Assembly: GCA_017997855.1 (NCBI GenBank)
Contig: JAGOEF010000003.1
Span: 1 to 24,329 of the forward strand
Reading direction: 5' to 3'
From: Bacteroidales bacterium
GTDB taxonomy: Bacteria; Bacteroidota; Bacteroidia; Bacteroidales; ML635J-15
Length of the DNA stretch: 24,329 nt
In this document: positions 16,273 through 22,876 of the stretch, piece by piece
Layout of the letters: each line of letters opens with the position of its first letter
How positions within the stretch are numbered: the first letter of the stretch is position 1
Position numbers and translations under genes: made by a program
The notes under the pieces: model-generated
The model's database searches: none
Told to the model about the DNA's origin: nothing
What the model saw: only the letters and a program-made list of their open reading frames with translations

Positions 16273-16280
16273 CAAAAATA
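16273..16280 (-). promoter_or_regulatory. Possible -7 promoter box for the coiled-coil/hemD/trpS cluster
   Basis: TATTTTTG on the minus strand (16280-16273) fits TAnnTTTG and lies 25 bp before the ATG at 16247, in the only gap of the region (58 bp behind rimM). No TTG/TTTG partner is found 17-23 bp upstream, so the call is tentative. Confidence 0.35.
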
Positions 16281-16305
16281 ATAATTTTTGAAGAGTTTGC
16301 CGATG

Positions 16306-16833
16306 TTAGAAAATATCAAAAAAACCTTCGGGCATATTGATTAAAATCATTGAATTTTGGTCATCGACGGCTTCAATAAAATCGTCGTGAGCCGGCACCA
16401 GTATCTGGGTTCCGTTGTTGTCGATTTCGAAAAGGGGGTTTTCGGGAATCAGGTTAAACCCGGTAATATGGCCAACAAAACCCGCATTTTTGTCGTATAC
16501 GGCAAAGCCAATCAGGTCGGATTGACCGGAAGATTTTCGCGAAGATGACCGTTTCGAATTTTGTACAGACATATATACCTTGCAATCCCGCAGTTTCAGG
16601 GCTTTTTCGACTGTGTCGATTGTACTGAGTTGCAGCATGGCAGTCTTCGAAAGTACTTCGATTTCGTCGATCCTAAAAGGAACGAGCAGACCGTCGATAA
16701 AAAGGAACACCGAATTGCATTTGTTCAGCAATCCGGTGTTACAATTTTCGTCGAGTTTTATCTGAAGCTTGCCTTTGTTACCCAAAGGTTTGGCTGCAAC
16801 GCCAACAAGCCGGCACAACCCGATGTCGATCAT
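16306..16833 (-). CDS. rimM: 16S rRNA processing protein RimM
   Basis: RimM binds ribosomal protein S19 in the 30S head and helps late small-subunit maturation. The 175-aa product starts MIDIGLCRLVGVAAKPLGNKGKL, matching the N-terminal RimM barrel (IG.i.kp.G.kG.l). Its second half is a PRC-barrel: DLIGFAVYDKNAGFVGHI at about 106-123, then ILVPAHDDFIEAVD at 144-157 and INMPEGFF at 165-172. A run of KRSSSRKSSG at about 94-103 links the two barrels. The frame stays open upstream into rpsP, but that extension is only the frame-shifted Ala/Glu-rich tail of rpsP. The ATG at 16833 gives the correct N terminus and lies 13 bp behind the rpsP stop. rpsP-rimM is a widely conserved pair. Confidence 0.92.
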   Translation of the reverse strand: MIDIGLCRLVGVAAKPLGNKGKLQIKLDENCNTGLLNKCNSVFLFIDGLLVPFRIDEIEVLSKTAMLQLSTIDTVEKALKLRDCKVYMSVQNSKRSSSRKSSGQSDLIGFAVYDKNAGFVGHITGFNLIPENPLFEIDNNGTQILVPAHDDFIEAVDDQNSMILINMPEGFFDIF

Positions 16834-16846
16834 CGCGAAAACGCAA

Positions 16847-17425
16847 TTATTCGTTTTCGGGGGCTTTTTCTTCAGCGGCTTCGGCCGATTCTTCGGCAAC
16901 AGCTTCAACTGCTTCTTCAGCAGCAGCTTCGGCGGCTTCTTCAGCAGCTTTTTGGGCGGCAGCTTCTTCGGCATACTTACGGGCAAGTGCCTGTGCGCGC
17001 TCTTCTTTAACTTTTACCTCAGCTGCATGTTTTTGTTTTTCTTCGGCGTTCTTTTCCGACGATAAACGGTCAACTTTGGCAGCTACTTTGGCAGCCTTTT
17101 CTTTCATCCACTTTTCGAAGCGCAGTTCGGCTTCGTTTGCATCGAAAGCACCTTTGGTAACTCCTTCGAGGAGGTGTTTTTTCATCATCACACCCTTGTA
17201 GGATAAGATGAGCCTGCAGGTGTCGGAGGGCTGAGCCCCGTTTTGCAACCAGGTTAATGCCTTGTCGAAATCAAGGTCTATGGTTGCGGGATTGGTATTC
17301 GGATTGTAAGATCCGATACGTTCTACAAATCTGCCATCGCGTGGCGATCTGCTGTCGGCAACAACAATGTGATAGTAAGCAAAGCTTTTTCTACCATGTC
17401 GTGCAAGTCTGATTTTTAATGCCAT
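16847..17425 (-). CDS. rpsP: 30S ribosomal protein S16 with long C-terminal Ala/Glu extension
   Basis: S16 is a small-subunit assembly protein. Residues 1 to about 85 are the S16 core: [42 protein letters not shown] at the N terminus and [18 protein letters not shown] at about 72-89. Typical S16 is 80-90 aa; here the protein has 192. The extra ~100 residues are first Lys/Glu-rich and helical ([19 protein letters not shown]) and then nearly pure Ala/Glu (from about residue 150, acidic). Such extensions are common in Bacteroidota S16. The gene has a strong predicted promoter and a leader that opens with a hairpin, and is followed by rimM. Confidence 0.97.
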   Translation of the reverse strand: MALKIRLARHGRKSFAYYHIVVADSRSPRDGRFVERIGSYNPNTNPATIDLDFDKALTWLQNGAQPSDTCRLILSYKGVMMKKHLLEGVTKGAFDANEAELRFEKWMKEKAAKVAAKVDRLSSEKNAEEKQKHAAEVKVKEERAQALARKYAEEAAAQKAAEEAAEAAAEEAVEAVAEESAEAAEEKAPENE

Positions 17426-17455
17426 TTTTTATCAGTTTAATTAAACGTTACTAAA

Positions 17456-17472
17456 CCGGTTTCTCGAACCGG
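17456..17472 (-). promoter_or_regulatory. Hairpin at the predicted 5' end of the rpsP leader
   Basis: CCGGTT (17456-17461) and AACCGG (17467-17472) form a perfect 6-bp stem with a 5-nt loop. The transcription start expected from the upstream -7 box is around 17471-17473, so the rpsP-rimM mRNA would begin directly with this hairpin, followed by about 30 unpaired A/T-rich bases before the ATG. A stabilising 5' structure or a ribosomal-protein control element are both possible. Confidence 0.5.
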
Positions 17473-17476
17473 ACGG

Positions 17477-17505
17477 CAAAGATAATTAATATTTTGAAAA
17501 TCAAA
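17477..17505 (-). promoter_or_regulatory. Bacteroidota-type promoter of rpsP-rimM
   Basis: On the minus strand, TTTG (17505-17502) is followed after 17 bases by TATCTTTG (17484-17477), an exact TAnnTTTG -7 element. The spacing is at the short end of that reported for Flavobacterium and Bacteroides promoters. It precedes rpsP by about 50 bp. Confidence 0.6.
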
Positions 17506-17549
17506 CTGTAAAACACAATTTTCGCAACAATCAGAATCATTTCCTGCAA

Positions 17550-17568
17550 AAGCCTCAAAAGCAGGCTT
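17550..17568. other. Short inverted repeat between the rpsP and gmhA promoters
   Basis: AAGCCT (17550-17555) and AGGCTT (17563-17568) form a 6-bp inverted repeat around a 7-base centre. It lies about 35 bp upstream of the gmhA -7 box and 45 bp from the rpsP -33 box. An operator role is possible but unsupported beyond position; a repeat of this size can also arise by chance. Confidence 0.25.
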
Positions 17569-17602
17569 AAATATGCATCGGAATATTTCGCGGGAAAATC
17601 AT

Positions 17603-17610
17603 TACATTTG
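17603..17610 (+). promoter_or_regulatory. Possible -7 promoter box of gmhA
   Basis: TACATTTG matches TAnnTTTG exactly and lies 25 bp before the gmhA ATG. No clear TTTG is found 17-23 bp upstream, so only the -7 half is supported. Confidence 0.45.
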
Positions 17611-17635
17611 GGAAGTTTTTACAAATATTCAGGTT

Positions 17636-18202
17636 ATGATAAAAACCCAGTTCAACGAAGCCCTTTCGGTTTTGCAGGCTTTTATTGAGGGCGCCGGCAA
17701 TTTCGACCGTATCGAACAAGCCGCCACACTGATGACGGAGGCATTGAAATCGGATAAAAAAATTATCAGTTGTGGCAATGGGGGCAGCATGTGCGATGCC
17801 ATGCATTTTGCCGAGGAACTGAGCGGCCGTTTCCGCGACGATCGACCCGGGCTGGCTGCGATTGCCATTTCGGACCCTGGTCATTTAAGCTGTGTCGGTA
17901 ACGATTATGGGTTTTCGCATGTTTTTTCACGGTACATCGAAGCGGTGGGTAAACCGGGCGATGTGTTGCTGGCCATCAGCACCAGCGGAAACTCCGAAAA
18001 TGTTTTGTTTGCCATCAGGGCAGCACATTGCCGGGGAATGAAAGTTGTGGGTCTTACCGGAAAGGATGGCGGAAAAATCGGACCTCTGTGCGACATCGAA
18101 ATCAGGGTTCCGTGGAACGGGTATGCCGACAGAATTCAGGAAATTCACATCAAAATAATTCACAGTCTGATTTTGCTTATCGAAAAGCAAAATGGGTATT
18201 AA
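17636..18202 (+). CDS. gmhA: Sedoheptulose-7-phosphate isomerase (phosphoheptose isomerase)
   Basis: GmhA converts sedoheptulose 7-phosphate to D-glycero-D-manno-heptose 7-phosphate, the first step to the ADP-heptose of lipopolysaccharide core. The 188-aa SIS-domain protein is strikingly close to the E. coli enzyme: [20 protein letters not shown] at 47-66 (phosphate loop plus H57 and E61), [48 protein letters not shown], and the C-terminal [14 protein letters not shown] with its catalytic/metal His. The ATG at 17636 aligns with the usual N terminus; an ATG 63 bp earlier lies upstream of the predicted promoter and was rejected. The gene stands alone: no hldE/gmhB neighbours are in the window. 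It converges on coaD with a 10-bp gap. Confidence 0.95.
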   Translation: MIKTQFNEALSVLQAFIEGAGNFDRIEQAATLMTEALKSDKKIISCGNGGSMCDAMHFAEELSGRFRDDRPGLAAIAISDPGHLSCVGNDYGFSHVFSRYIEAVGKPGDVLLAISTSGNSENVLFAIRAAHCRGMKVVGLTGKDGGKIGPLCDIEIRVPWNGYADRIQEIHIKIIHSLILLIEKQNGY

Positions 18203-18212
18203 TTCTGTGTTT

Positions 18213-18677
18213 TTACAACTTACCGTGCATGGCGACAGGGATAAATGACCTGATGTCGCCCCCGTTTTTGTAAACATCGCGAACTATCGACGATGAGATA
18301 AAGCTGTGCTCGGGACGGGTCAGCAGAAAAATAGTTTCTACCCTGTTGTCAAGAACTTTGTTTACCTGACCCACGGCCCTTTCGAATTCGAAATCAGCCG
18401 ATGTTCGTAAACCCCTGATGAGATATTGCGCTCCGATTTTTTTACAAAACTCTATGGTAAGGCCAGAATAGGTGGTAACCTGCACCGACGGATCTTCGGC
18501 AAAAACACTTTTTACCCATTCAACACGCGACAGCAGGGGGAAAAAATCGTGTTTTGCCTCGTTAACGCCAATACCGATAATAATTGTGTCGAACAAGGGA
18601 AGCGCCCGTTTCACAATGGATTCGTGACCCACAGTAAAAGGGTCGAAAGAGCCCGGAAACAATGCGATTTTTTTCAT
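18213..18677 (-). CDS. coaD: Phosphopantetheine adenylyltransferase
   Basis: CoaD transfers AMP from ATP to 4'-phosphopantetheine, the penultimate step of coenzyme A synthesis. At 154 aa it has the usual length. The nucleotidyltransferase motif GSFDPFTVGH at 9-18 includes the TxGH signature (T15, H18). QYLIRGLRTSADFEFE at 84-99 is a CoaD-specific block, and EHSFISSSIVRDV at 123-135 is the ISSS motif. It starts 7 bp behind the glnS stop, so the two are probably one transcript. Confidence 0.97.
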   Translation of the reverse strand: MKKIALFPGSFDPFTVGHESIVKRALPLFDTIIIGIGVNEAKHDFFPLLSRVEWVKSVFAEDPSVQVTTYSGLTIEFCKKIGAQYLIRGLRTSADFEFERAVGQVNKVLDNRVETIFLLTRPEHSFISSSIVRDVYKNGGDIRSFIPVAMHGKL

Positions 18678-18684
18678 AGTATTT

Positions 18685-20358
18685 TTATTTTGACGCCAGT
18701 TTAGCCCAGGTATCTTTTAAATCGACAACCCGGTTGAATACCTGCAATTGGTTACTTGAATCGGGGTCGCAGCAGAAATATCCTTTGCGTTCAAATTGTA
18801 TTTTGTCGGATACCTGTACTTCGGCAATGGCTGTTTCAGCCTTGGCACGAATCACAGTAAGTGAATCCGGATTAAGAAAATCTTTGAAATCGCCACCTTC
18901 GGGAACATCATCGGGATTGGGAACCGAGAACAAGCGGTCGTAAAGGCGTACCTCTATGTCGCGGGCATGAGCTGCCGAAACCCAGTGAATTGTACTTTTC
19001 ACTTTTCGTCCGTCAGGCGATTTTCCGCCTTTGCTTTCGGGGTCGTAGGTACACAAAATTGTATTTATGCTACCGTCATCGTTTTTAATCACCGATTCGC
19101 ATTTCAGGAAGTATGCATAGCGCAAACGCACTTCTTTTCCGGGACTTAACCTGAAGAAATCTTTATGGGGAATTTCCTGAAAATCGTCGCGTTCAATCCA
19201 TATTTCGCGGCCAAACTCAACGATTCGTGTTCCGGCTTCGGGTTCTTCGGGGTTATTGATCGCTTCGAGTGGTTCGATTTGGTTGTCGGGATAATTGGTA
19301 ATTACCACTTTTACCGGATCGAGCACGGCCATGAACCTGCGTGCTTTTTTGTTGAGGTCTTCGCGCACACAATATTCGAGCAAGCCAACATCAATTACAT
19401 TTTCGCGTTTAGCTACTCCGATGCGTTCGGCAAAGTTGCGAATCGATTCGGGGGTATAGCCTCTGCGGCGCAATCCGCTGATGGTGGGCAGGCGTGGGTC
19501 GTCCCAACCGTTTACATACGCGCCTTTGACCAATTCGAGCAGTTTTCGCTTACTCATAACGGTATACGACAGGTTGAGCCTTGCAAATTCGATTTGTCGC
19601 GGGCGATAGCTTCCTTCGATAATCTGATCGAGAAACCAGTCGTACAGCGGTCGGTGCACTTCGAATTCGAGGGTACAGATACTGTGGGTGATTCCTTCGA
19701 TGTAATCGCTCTGGCCGTGGGCATAATCATACATCGGGTATATGCACCATGCATCTCCTGTGCGGTGATGGTGCTGCTTCAGGATACGATACATTATGGG
19801 GTCGCGCATGTGCATGTTGGGCGAGTTCATGTCGATTTTTGCCCTGAGCACCATACTCCCGTTTTCGAACTCTCCGTTTTTCATGCGTTCGAACATGGCC
19901 AGGTTTTCGGCAACAGGCCGATTTCTGAAGGGGCTTTCAATACCCGGTTCAGTCGGGTTTGTGCGTTGCCAGCTTATTTCGTCGGGTGTTTGCTCATCAA
20001 CGTAGGCTTTGCCTTGCTGAATAAGTTGAACGGCCCAGTCGTAAAGCTGACCAAAATAATCGGAAGCATAAAAAAGCTTATCCCATTCGAAACCTAGCCA
20101 GCGAACATCTTCCATGATACTGTTCACATATTCCACATCTTCGGCAGTGGGGTTTGTATCGTCGAAACGGAGGTTGGTTTTTCCATTAAAATCTCGCTTC
20201 AACCCGAAGTTCAGACAGATTGATTTGGCGTGGCCAATGTGCAGATAGCCATTGGGTTCCGGGGGAAACCTCGTGATAATACTGCTGTGTTTTCCTGACT
20301 TCAGATCCTCATCAACAATCTGCTCAATAAAATTCAACGATGTGTTTTCGGGCGACAT
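18685..20358 (-). CDS. glnS: Glutaminyl-tRNA synthetase
   Basis: GlnRS charges tRNA-Gln directly, so this organism need not rely on the transamidation route for Gln-tRNA. The 557-aa protein has [17 protein letters not shown] at 30-46 (HIGH at 40-43), the GlnRS/GluRS block NLRFDDTNP at 62-70, and [11 protein letters not shown] at 267-277 (KMSKS equivalent). A C-terminal anticodon-binding beta-barrel region follows from about 340. Length and motifs match bacterial GlnRS acquired from the eukaryotic lineage, which is the form known in Bacteroidota and Gammaproteobacteria. It is divergent from the histidine kinase gene across 91 bp and precedes coaD. Confidence 0.97.
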   Translation of the reverse strand: MSPENTSLNFIEQIVDEDLKSGKHSSIITRFPPEPNGYLHIGHAKSICLNFGLKRDFNGKTNLRFDDTNPTAEDVEYVNSIMEDVRWLGFEWDKLFYASDYFGQLYDWAVQLIQQGKAYVDEQTPDEISWQRTNPTEPGIESPFRNRPVAENLAMFERMKNGEFENGSMVLRAKIDMNSPNMHMRDPIMYRILKQHHHRTGDAWCIYPMYDYAHGQSDYIEGITHSICTLEFEVHRPLYDWFLDQIIEGSYRPRQIEFARLNLSYTVMSKRKLLELVKGAYVNGWDDPRLPTISGLRRRGYTPESIRNFAERIGVAKRENVIDVGLLEYCVREDLNKKARRFMAVLDPVKVVITNYPDNQIEPLEAINNPEEPEAGTRIVEFGREIWIERDDFQEIPHKDFFRLSPGKEVRLRYAYFLKCESVIKNDDGSINTILCTYDPESKGGKSPDGRKVKSTIHWVSAAHARDIEVRLYDRLFSVPNPDDVPEGGDFKDFLNPDSLTVIRAKAETAIAEVQVSDKIQFERKGYFCCDPDSSNQLQVFNRVVDLKDTWAKLASK

Positions 20359-20382
20359 AATGCTACAATAATGTTAATCAGG

Positions 20383-20390
20383 CAAAAATA
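20383..20390 (-). promoter_or_regulatory. Possible -7 promoter box of glnS
   Basis: TATTTTTG on the minus strand (20390-20383) matches TAnnTTTG and lies 24 bp before the glnS ATG. No good -33 element is seen at the right distance. Confidence 0.4.
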
Positions 20391-20402
20391 ACACTTAATT
20401 TA

Positions 20403-20434
20403 TTTGCGGAATAGCCGAAATTCATTTAATTTTA
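20403..20434 (+). promoter_or_regulatory. Possible promoter of the histidine kinase-folB pair
   Basis: TTTG at 20403-20406 is followed after 20 bases by TAATTTTA at 20427-20434, one mismatch from TAnnTTTG. It lies 15 bp before the kinase ATG, so the leader would be very short. The region is A/T-rich and chance matches are likely. Confidence 0.3.
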
Positions 20435-20449
20435 TTCGTTTAATTCTAT

Positions 20450-22486
20450 ATGAAGATTTGGGCTTTATCGGGGCTAATGTGTTTCTGGTTGGTTTTCAGT
20501 CAGGAAGCAGGGGCTATGCGCGTTCAGCCTTCGTTGCACAAGGCTTGCGATATCACAGCTCTTGCCAACGGAAAACCCGAAAAGTTGAATCTTGCCGAAG
20601 GCTGGGAATACTACGATACGGTATTTCTTGAGCCTTCGATGATACACAGCTACCGGTTTAAACCCATTGCACGCAGATTGCCGGAGTTGTGGGGAAAATC
20701 GTTTTCGCTTGTAAGGTCTGCGAAATCCGGCATTGGATTCGGCACCTACCATATCGCCCTGAAAGCACCAAAAATTGCATTGGGCATACGTTTCGACCAT
20801 ATCCACACAGCCTCGAAGATTTTTGTAAACAACGATCTGGTATTCGAAAATGGCATTCCGGGGACAAATGCCGCCTCGTCCCAACCAATGGTAATTACCC
20901 GGTATTATTATTTCAATAACGAATCCGATACCATTCACATAACCATTCAGGTCTCGAATTTCCATCACCAGACCGGAGGAATTACCGGGATGGTAAGCAT
21001 TGGCACCGAAACCCGGATTCGGAGGATGGAATATCAACATCTGGTGTCCGACATATTCAGCATAAATCTGTTGCTGGCCACTTCGCTGGTGTTTTTACTC
21101 CTGTTCGTTTTCCGCCTTCAGGATAAACCGCAATTTTATTTTGCGGTACTGCTCGCCATTGTTGCCGCACGAATTCTGTTTCATAATGATGCCCTGATTT
21201 ATGGATGGGTCCACTTATCGTTCAGCAATGCCGTACGCTTCGATTTCTTTTCGCAGAACCTTATGGCCATGGCAATTTTTGGGTACTATTTTACGCTGTA
21301 TCCTACTCCAAGGCTGAAAATTCCTAATATTATCATTGCTGTAATTCTTGCGTTGGCAGGAGGAGCAGGCTTTTTTACCCGCCTCTATGATTTATCGTTA
21401 CTCGTGTATTACAATCAATATTTTCTGGTGGGTGTTTCGTTATACGGGCTGATTGTAATTTGTGTCAGGTTGTTTCTGCGCAAACACATTGCACCCTTGT
21501 TTTTGTTTGCCTATCTGCTATTTATTGTGTTTTCGATTCTTGAGCTGCTCTATCGTGGTTCACACCCCGAGTTGCACATGCTCTTTACTTTAATCAGTAT
21601 ATTTCTGTTTGTAACATCGCAGATTGCTTTATTGGCCAAACGACAGGCCAGTCTTTTGAAAAAACAGGAAGAAATGGCCGACGAACTGGCTGCAGCAAAT
21701 CAAAGCCTTGAGGAGCGAGTACACCAACGCACCGTTATGCTTGAGCGTAAAAACAAATCGTTGCAGCAAAGCAAAAACGAACTGGAACATGTTGTAAAAA
21801 CAAAAGATACACTGTTCAGTATTATCGGTCACGATTTACGGAGTCCGCTTAGTGTTATCAATCTGTATTCCGAAGTACTCTGGGAGGAATGCGATAACGA
21901 TGAACGCCGGAAAAAACTGAATTATATCATCAACTCATCCACCTCGGCTCTGCATTTATTAGAGAATTTATTAATCTGGGGTAAAAAGGAACTGGGCGGC
22001 GTTAAATTAAACCCGGTTTTTGTAGCAGTTGACGGTTTGATATCGGAAAGCATACAGTCGTTTCATGGCATTTCGGAATCGAAAAAAATCAAAATAACAT
22101 CCGATTGCGACGATTCGGTGGTATTTGCCGACCGCTTTGTGCTGCTTCTTGTGATTAACAACCTGATTAACAATGCCCTGAAGTTCTCTTACCCGGATTC
22201 TGAAATCACAATCAGCAGTCGTTTGATAAGCCCTGCCCCCGATGGAAAAGTAATGATTTCGGTAAAAGACAGTGGTGTTGGCATTGAAGCCGGCACACTA
22301 AAGAAACTGCGCGAAGGCCTCGGAAACATCAGCACCCGCGGAACTGCCGACGAAAAAGGTTCCGGTCTGGGTCTGTTGATTGTGAAAGAGTTCACCCAAC
22401 TAAACCACGGAGAGTTGCTGATTGAATCGGAGCCGGGAAAAGGAAGCGTTTTTAGTATTATCTTGCGCACCAAAATGTGGAGTTAA
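20450..22486 (+). CDS. Membrane sensor histidine kinase, 7TMR-DISM type
   Basis: The 678-aa protein has a signal peptide (to about residue 22) and a periplasmic beta-sandwich (about 30-190) with GTYHIALKAP and IFVNNDLVFENG. A seven-helix membrane block (about 200-392) follows, typical of 7TMR-DISM sensors, then a linker coiled coil (about 400-450) and a complete kinase core. Phospho-acceptor H461 is in IGHDLRSPL. The N box is NNLINNALKFS at 570-580, G1 is DSGVGI at 607-612 and G2 is GSGLGLLIVKEF at 637-648. No receiver or output domain is attached, and no response regulator gene is in the window, so it is an orphan kinase. The extracellular domain suggests binding of a carbohydrate-like or other small ligand; the ligand is unknown. 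The stop is one base from the folB start. Confidence 0.93.
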   Translation: MKIWALSGLMCFWLVFSQEAGAMRVQPSLHKACDITALANGKPEKLNLAEGWEYYDTVFLEPSMIHSYRFKPIARRLPELWGKSFSLVRSAKSGIGFGTYHIALKAPKIALGIRFDHIHTASKIFVNNDLVFENGIPGTNAASSQPMVITRYYYFNNESDTIHITIQVSNFHHQTGGITGMVSIGTETRIRRMEYQHLVSDIFSINLLLATSLVFLLLFVFRLQDKPQFYFAVLLAIVAARILFHNDALIYGWVHLSFSNAVRFDFFSQNLMAMAIFGYYFTLYPTPRLKIPNIIIAVILALAGGAGFFTRLYDLSLLVYYNQYFLVGVSLYGLIVICVRLFLRKHIAPLFLFAYLLFIVFSILELLYRGSHPELHMLFTLISIFLFVTSQIALLAKRQASLLKKQEEMADELAAANQSLEERVHQRTVMLERKNKSLQQSKNELEHVVKTKDTLFSIIGHDLRSPLSVINLYSEVLWEECDNDERRKKLNYIINSSTSALHLLENLLIWGKKELGGVKLNPVFVAVDGLISESIQSFHGISESKKIKITSDCDDSVVFADRFVLLLVINNLINNALKFSYPDSEITISSRLISPAPDGKVMISVKDSGVGIEAGTLKKLREGLGNISTRGTADEKGSGLGLLIVKEFTQLNHGELLIESEPGKGSVFSIILRTKMWS

Positions 22487-22487
22487 T

Positions 22488-22850
22488 ATGGGAAGAATAA
22501 CGCTCGAGGGCATGGAGTTTTTTGCCTGCCACGGCCACTATGCCGAAGAAAAAGAAAGTGGAACCCGTTTTCTGGCTGATGTGTGGATGGATACCGACAC
22601 CTGTCCGGCTGCAACCTCCGATAACATTGCCGACGCTCTGAATTACCAGGAAGCTTACGTCTGTATCCGGCGTGTATTCGAAGAAGGGCAGTACAACCTG
22701 CTGGAAGCCCTGGCCTCGCATTGTCTGGATGCTCTGTTCGAACGGTTCGACGGGTTACAACTGGCCGGCATACGCGTGCGAAAAATCAACCCGGCCATGG
22801 GCGGACCCATTGCAGGCGTGAGTGTGAGCATGGAGAGAGGGAGAGGGTAG
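22488..22850 (+). CDS. folB: Dihydroneopterin aldolase
   Basis: FolB cleaves 7,8-dihydroneopterin to 6-hydroxymethyl-dihydropterin and glycolaldehyde in folate synthesis. The 120-aa length is standard. Key elements are FFACHGHYAEEKESGTRF at 11-28 (with the substrate-proximal Glu at 20-21), NYQEAYVCI at 52-60, YNLLEALASHCLDALF at 69-84 (L71-E73 is the LLE motif binding the pterin) and VRKINPAMGG at 97-106, with K99 as the catalytic lysine. The ATG at 22488 follows the kinase stop by one base; a longer in-frame start lies inside the kinase gene and is not credible. Tight spacing implies co-translation with the kinase. It converges with the T9SS-cargo gene across 26 bp. Confidence 0.94.
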   Translation: MGRITLEGMEFFACHGHYAEEKESGTRFLADVWMDTDTCPAATSDNIADALNYQEAYVCIRRVFEEGQYNLLEALASHCLDALFERFDGLQLAGIRVRKINPAMGGPIAGVSVSMERGRG

Positions 22851-22876
22851 GACAATCTTCGCTACATGAATTCTTA

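Noticed and set aside
16834..16986. N-terminal Lys/Pro-rich extension of rimM
   Set aside because: It is the shifted-frame reading of the rpsP Ala/Glu tail; RimM proteins begin at the ATG at 16833.
17573..17635. Longer gmhA start at 17573
   Set aside because: It would put the start upstream of the matching -7 box, and the extra residues do not fit the GmhA N terminus.
19165..20097. 310-codon plus-strand ORF antisense to glnS
   Set aside because: Shadow of glnS; no promoter, family pattern or neighbour supports it.
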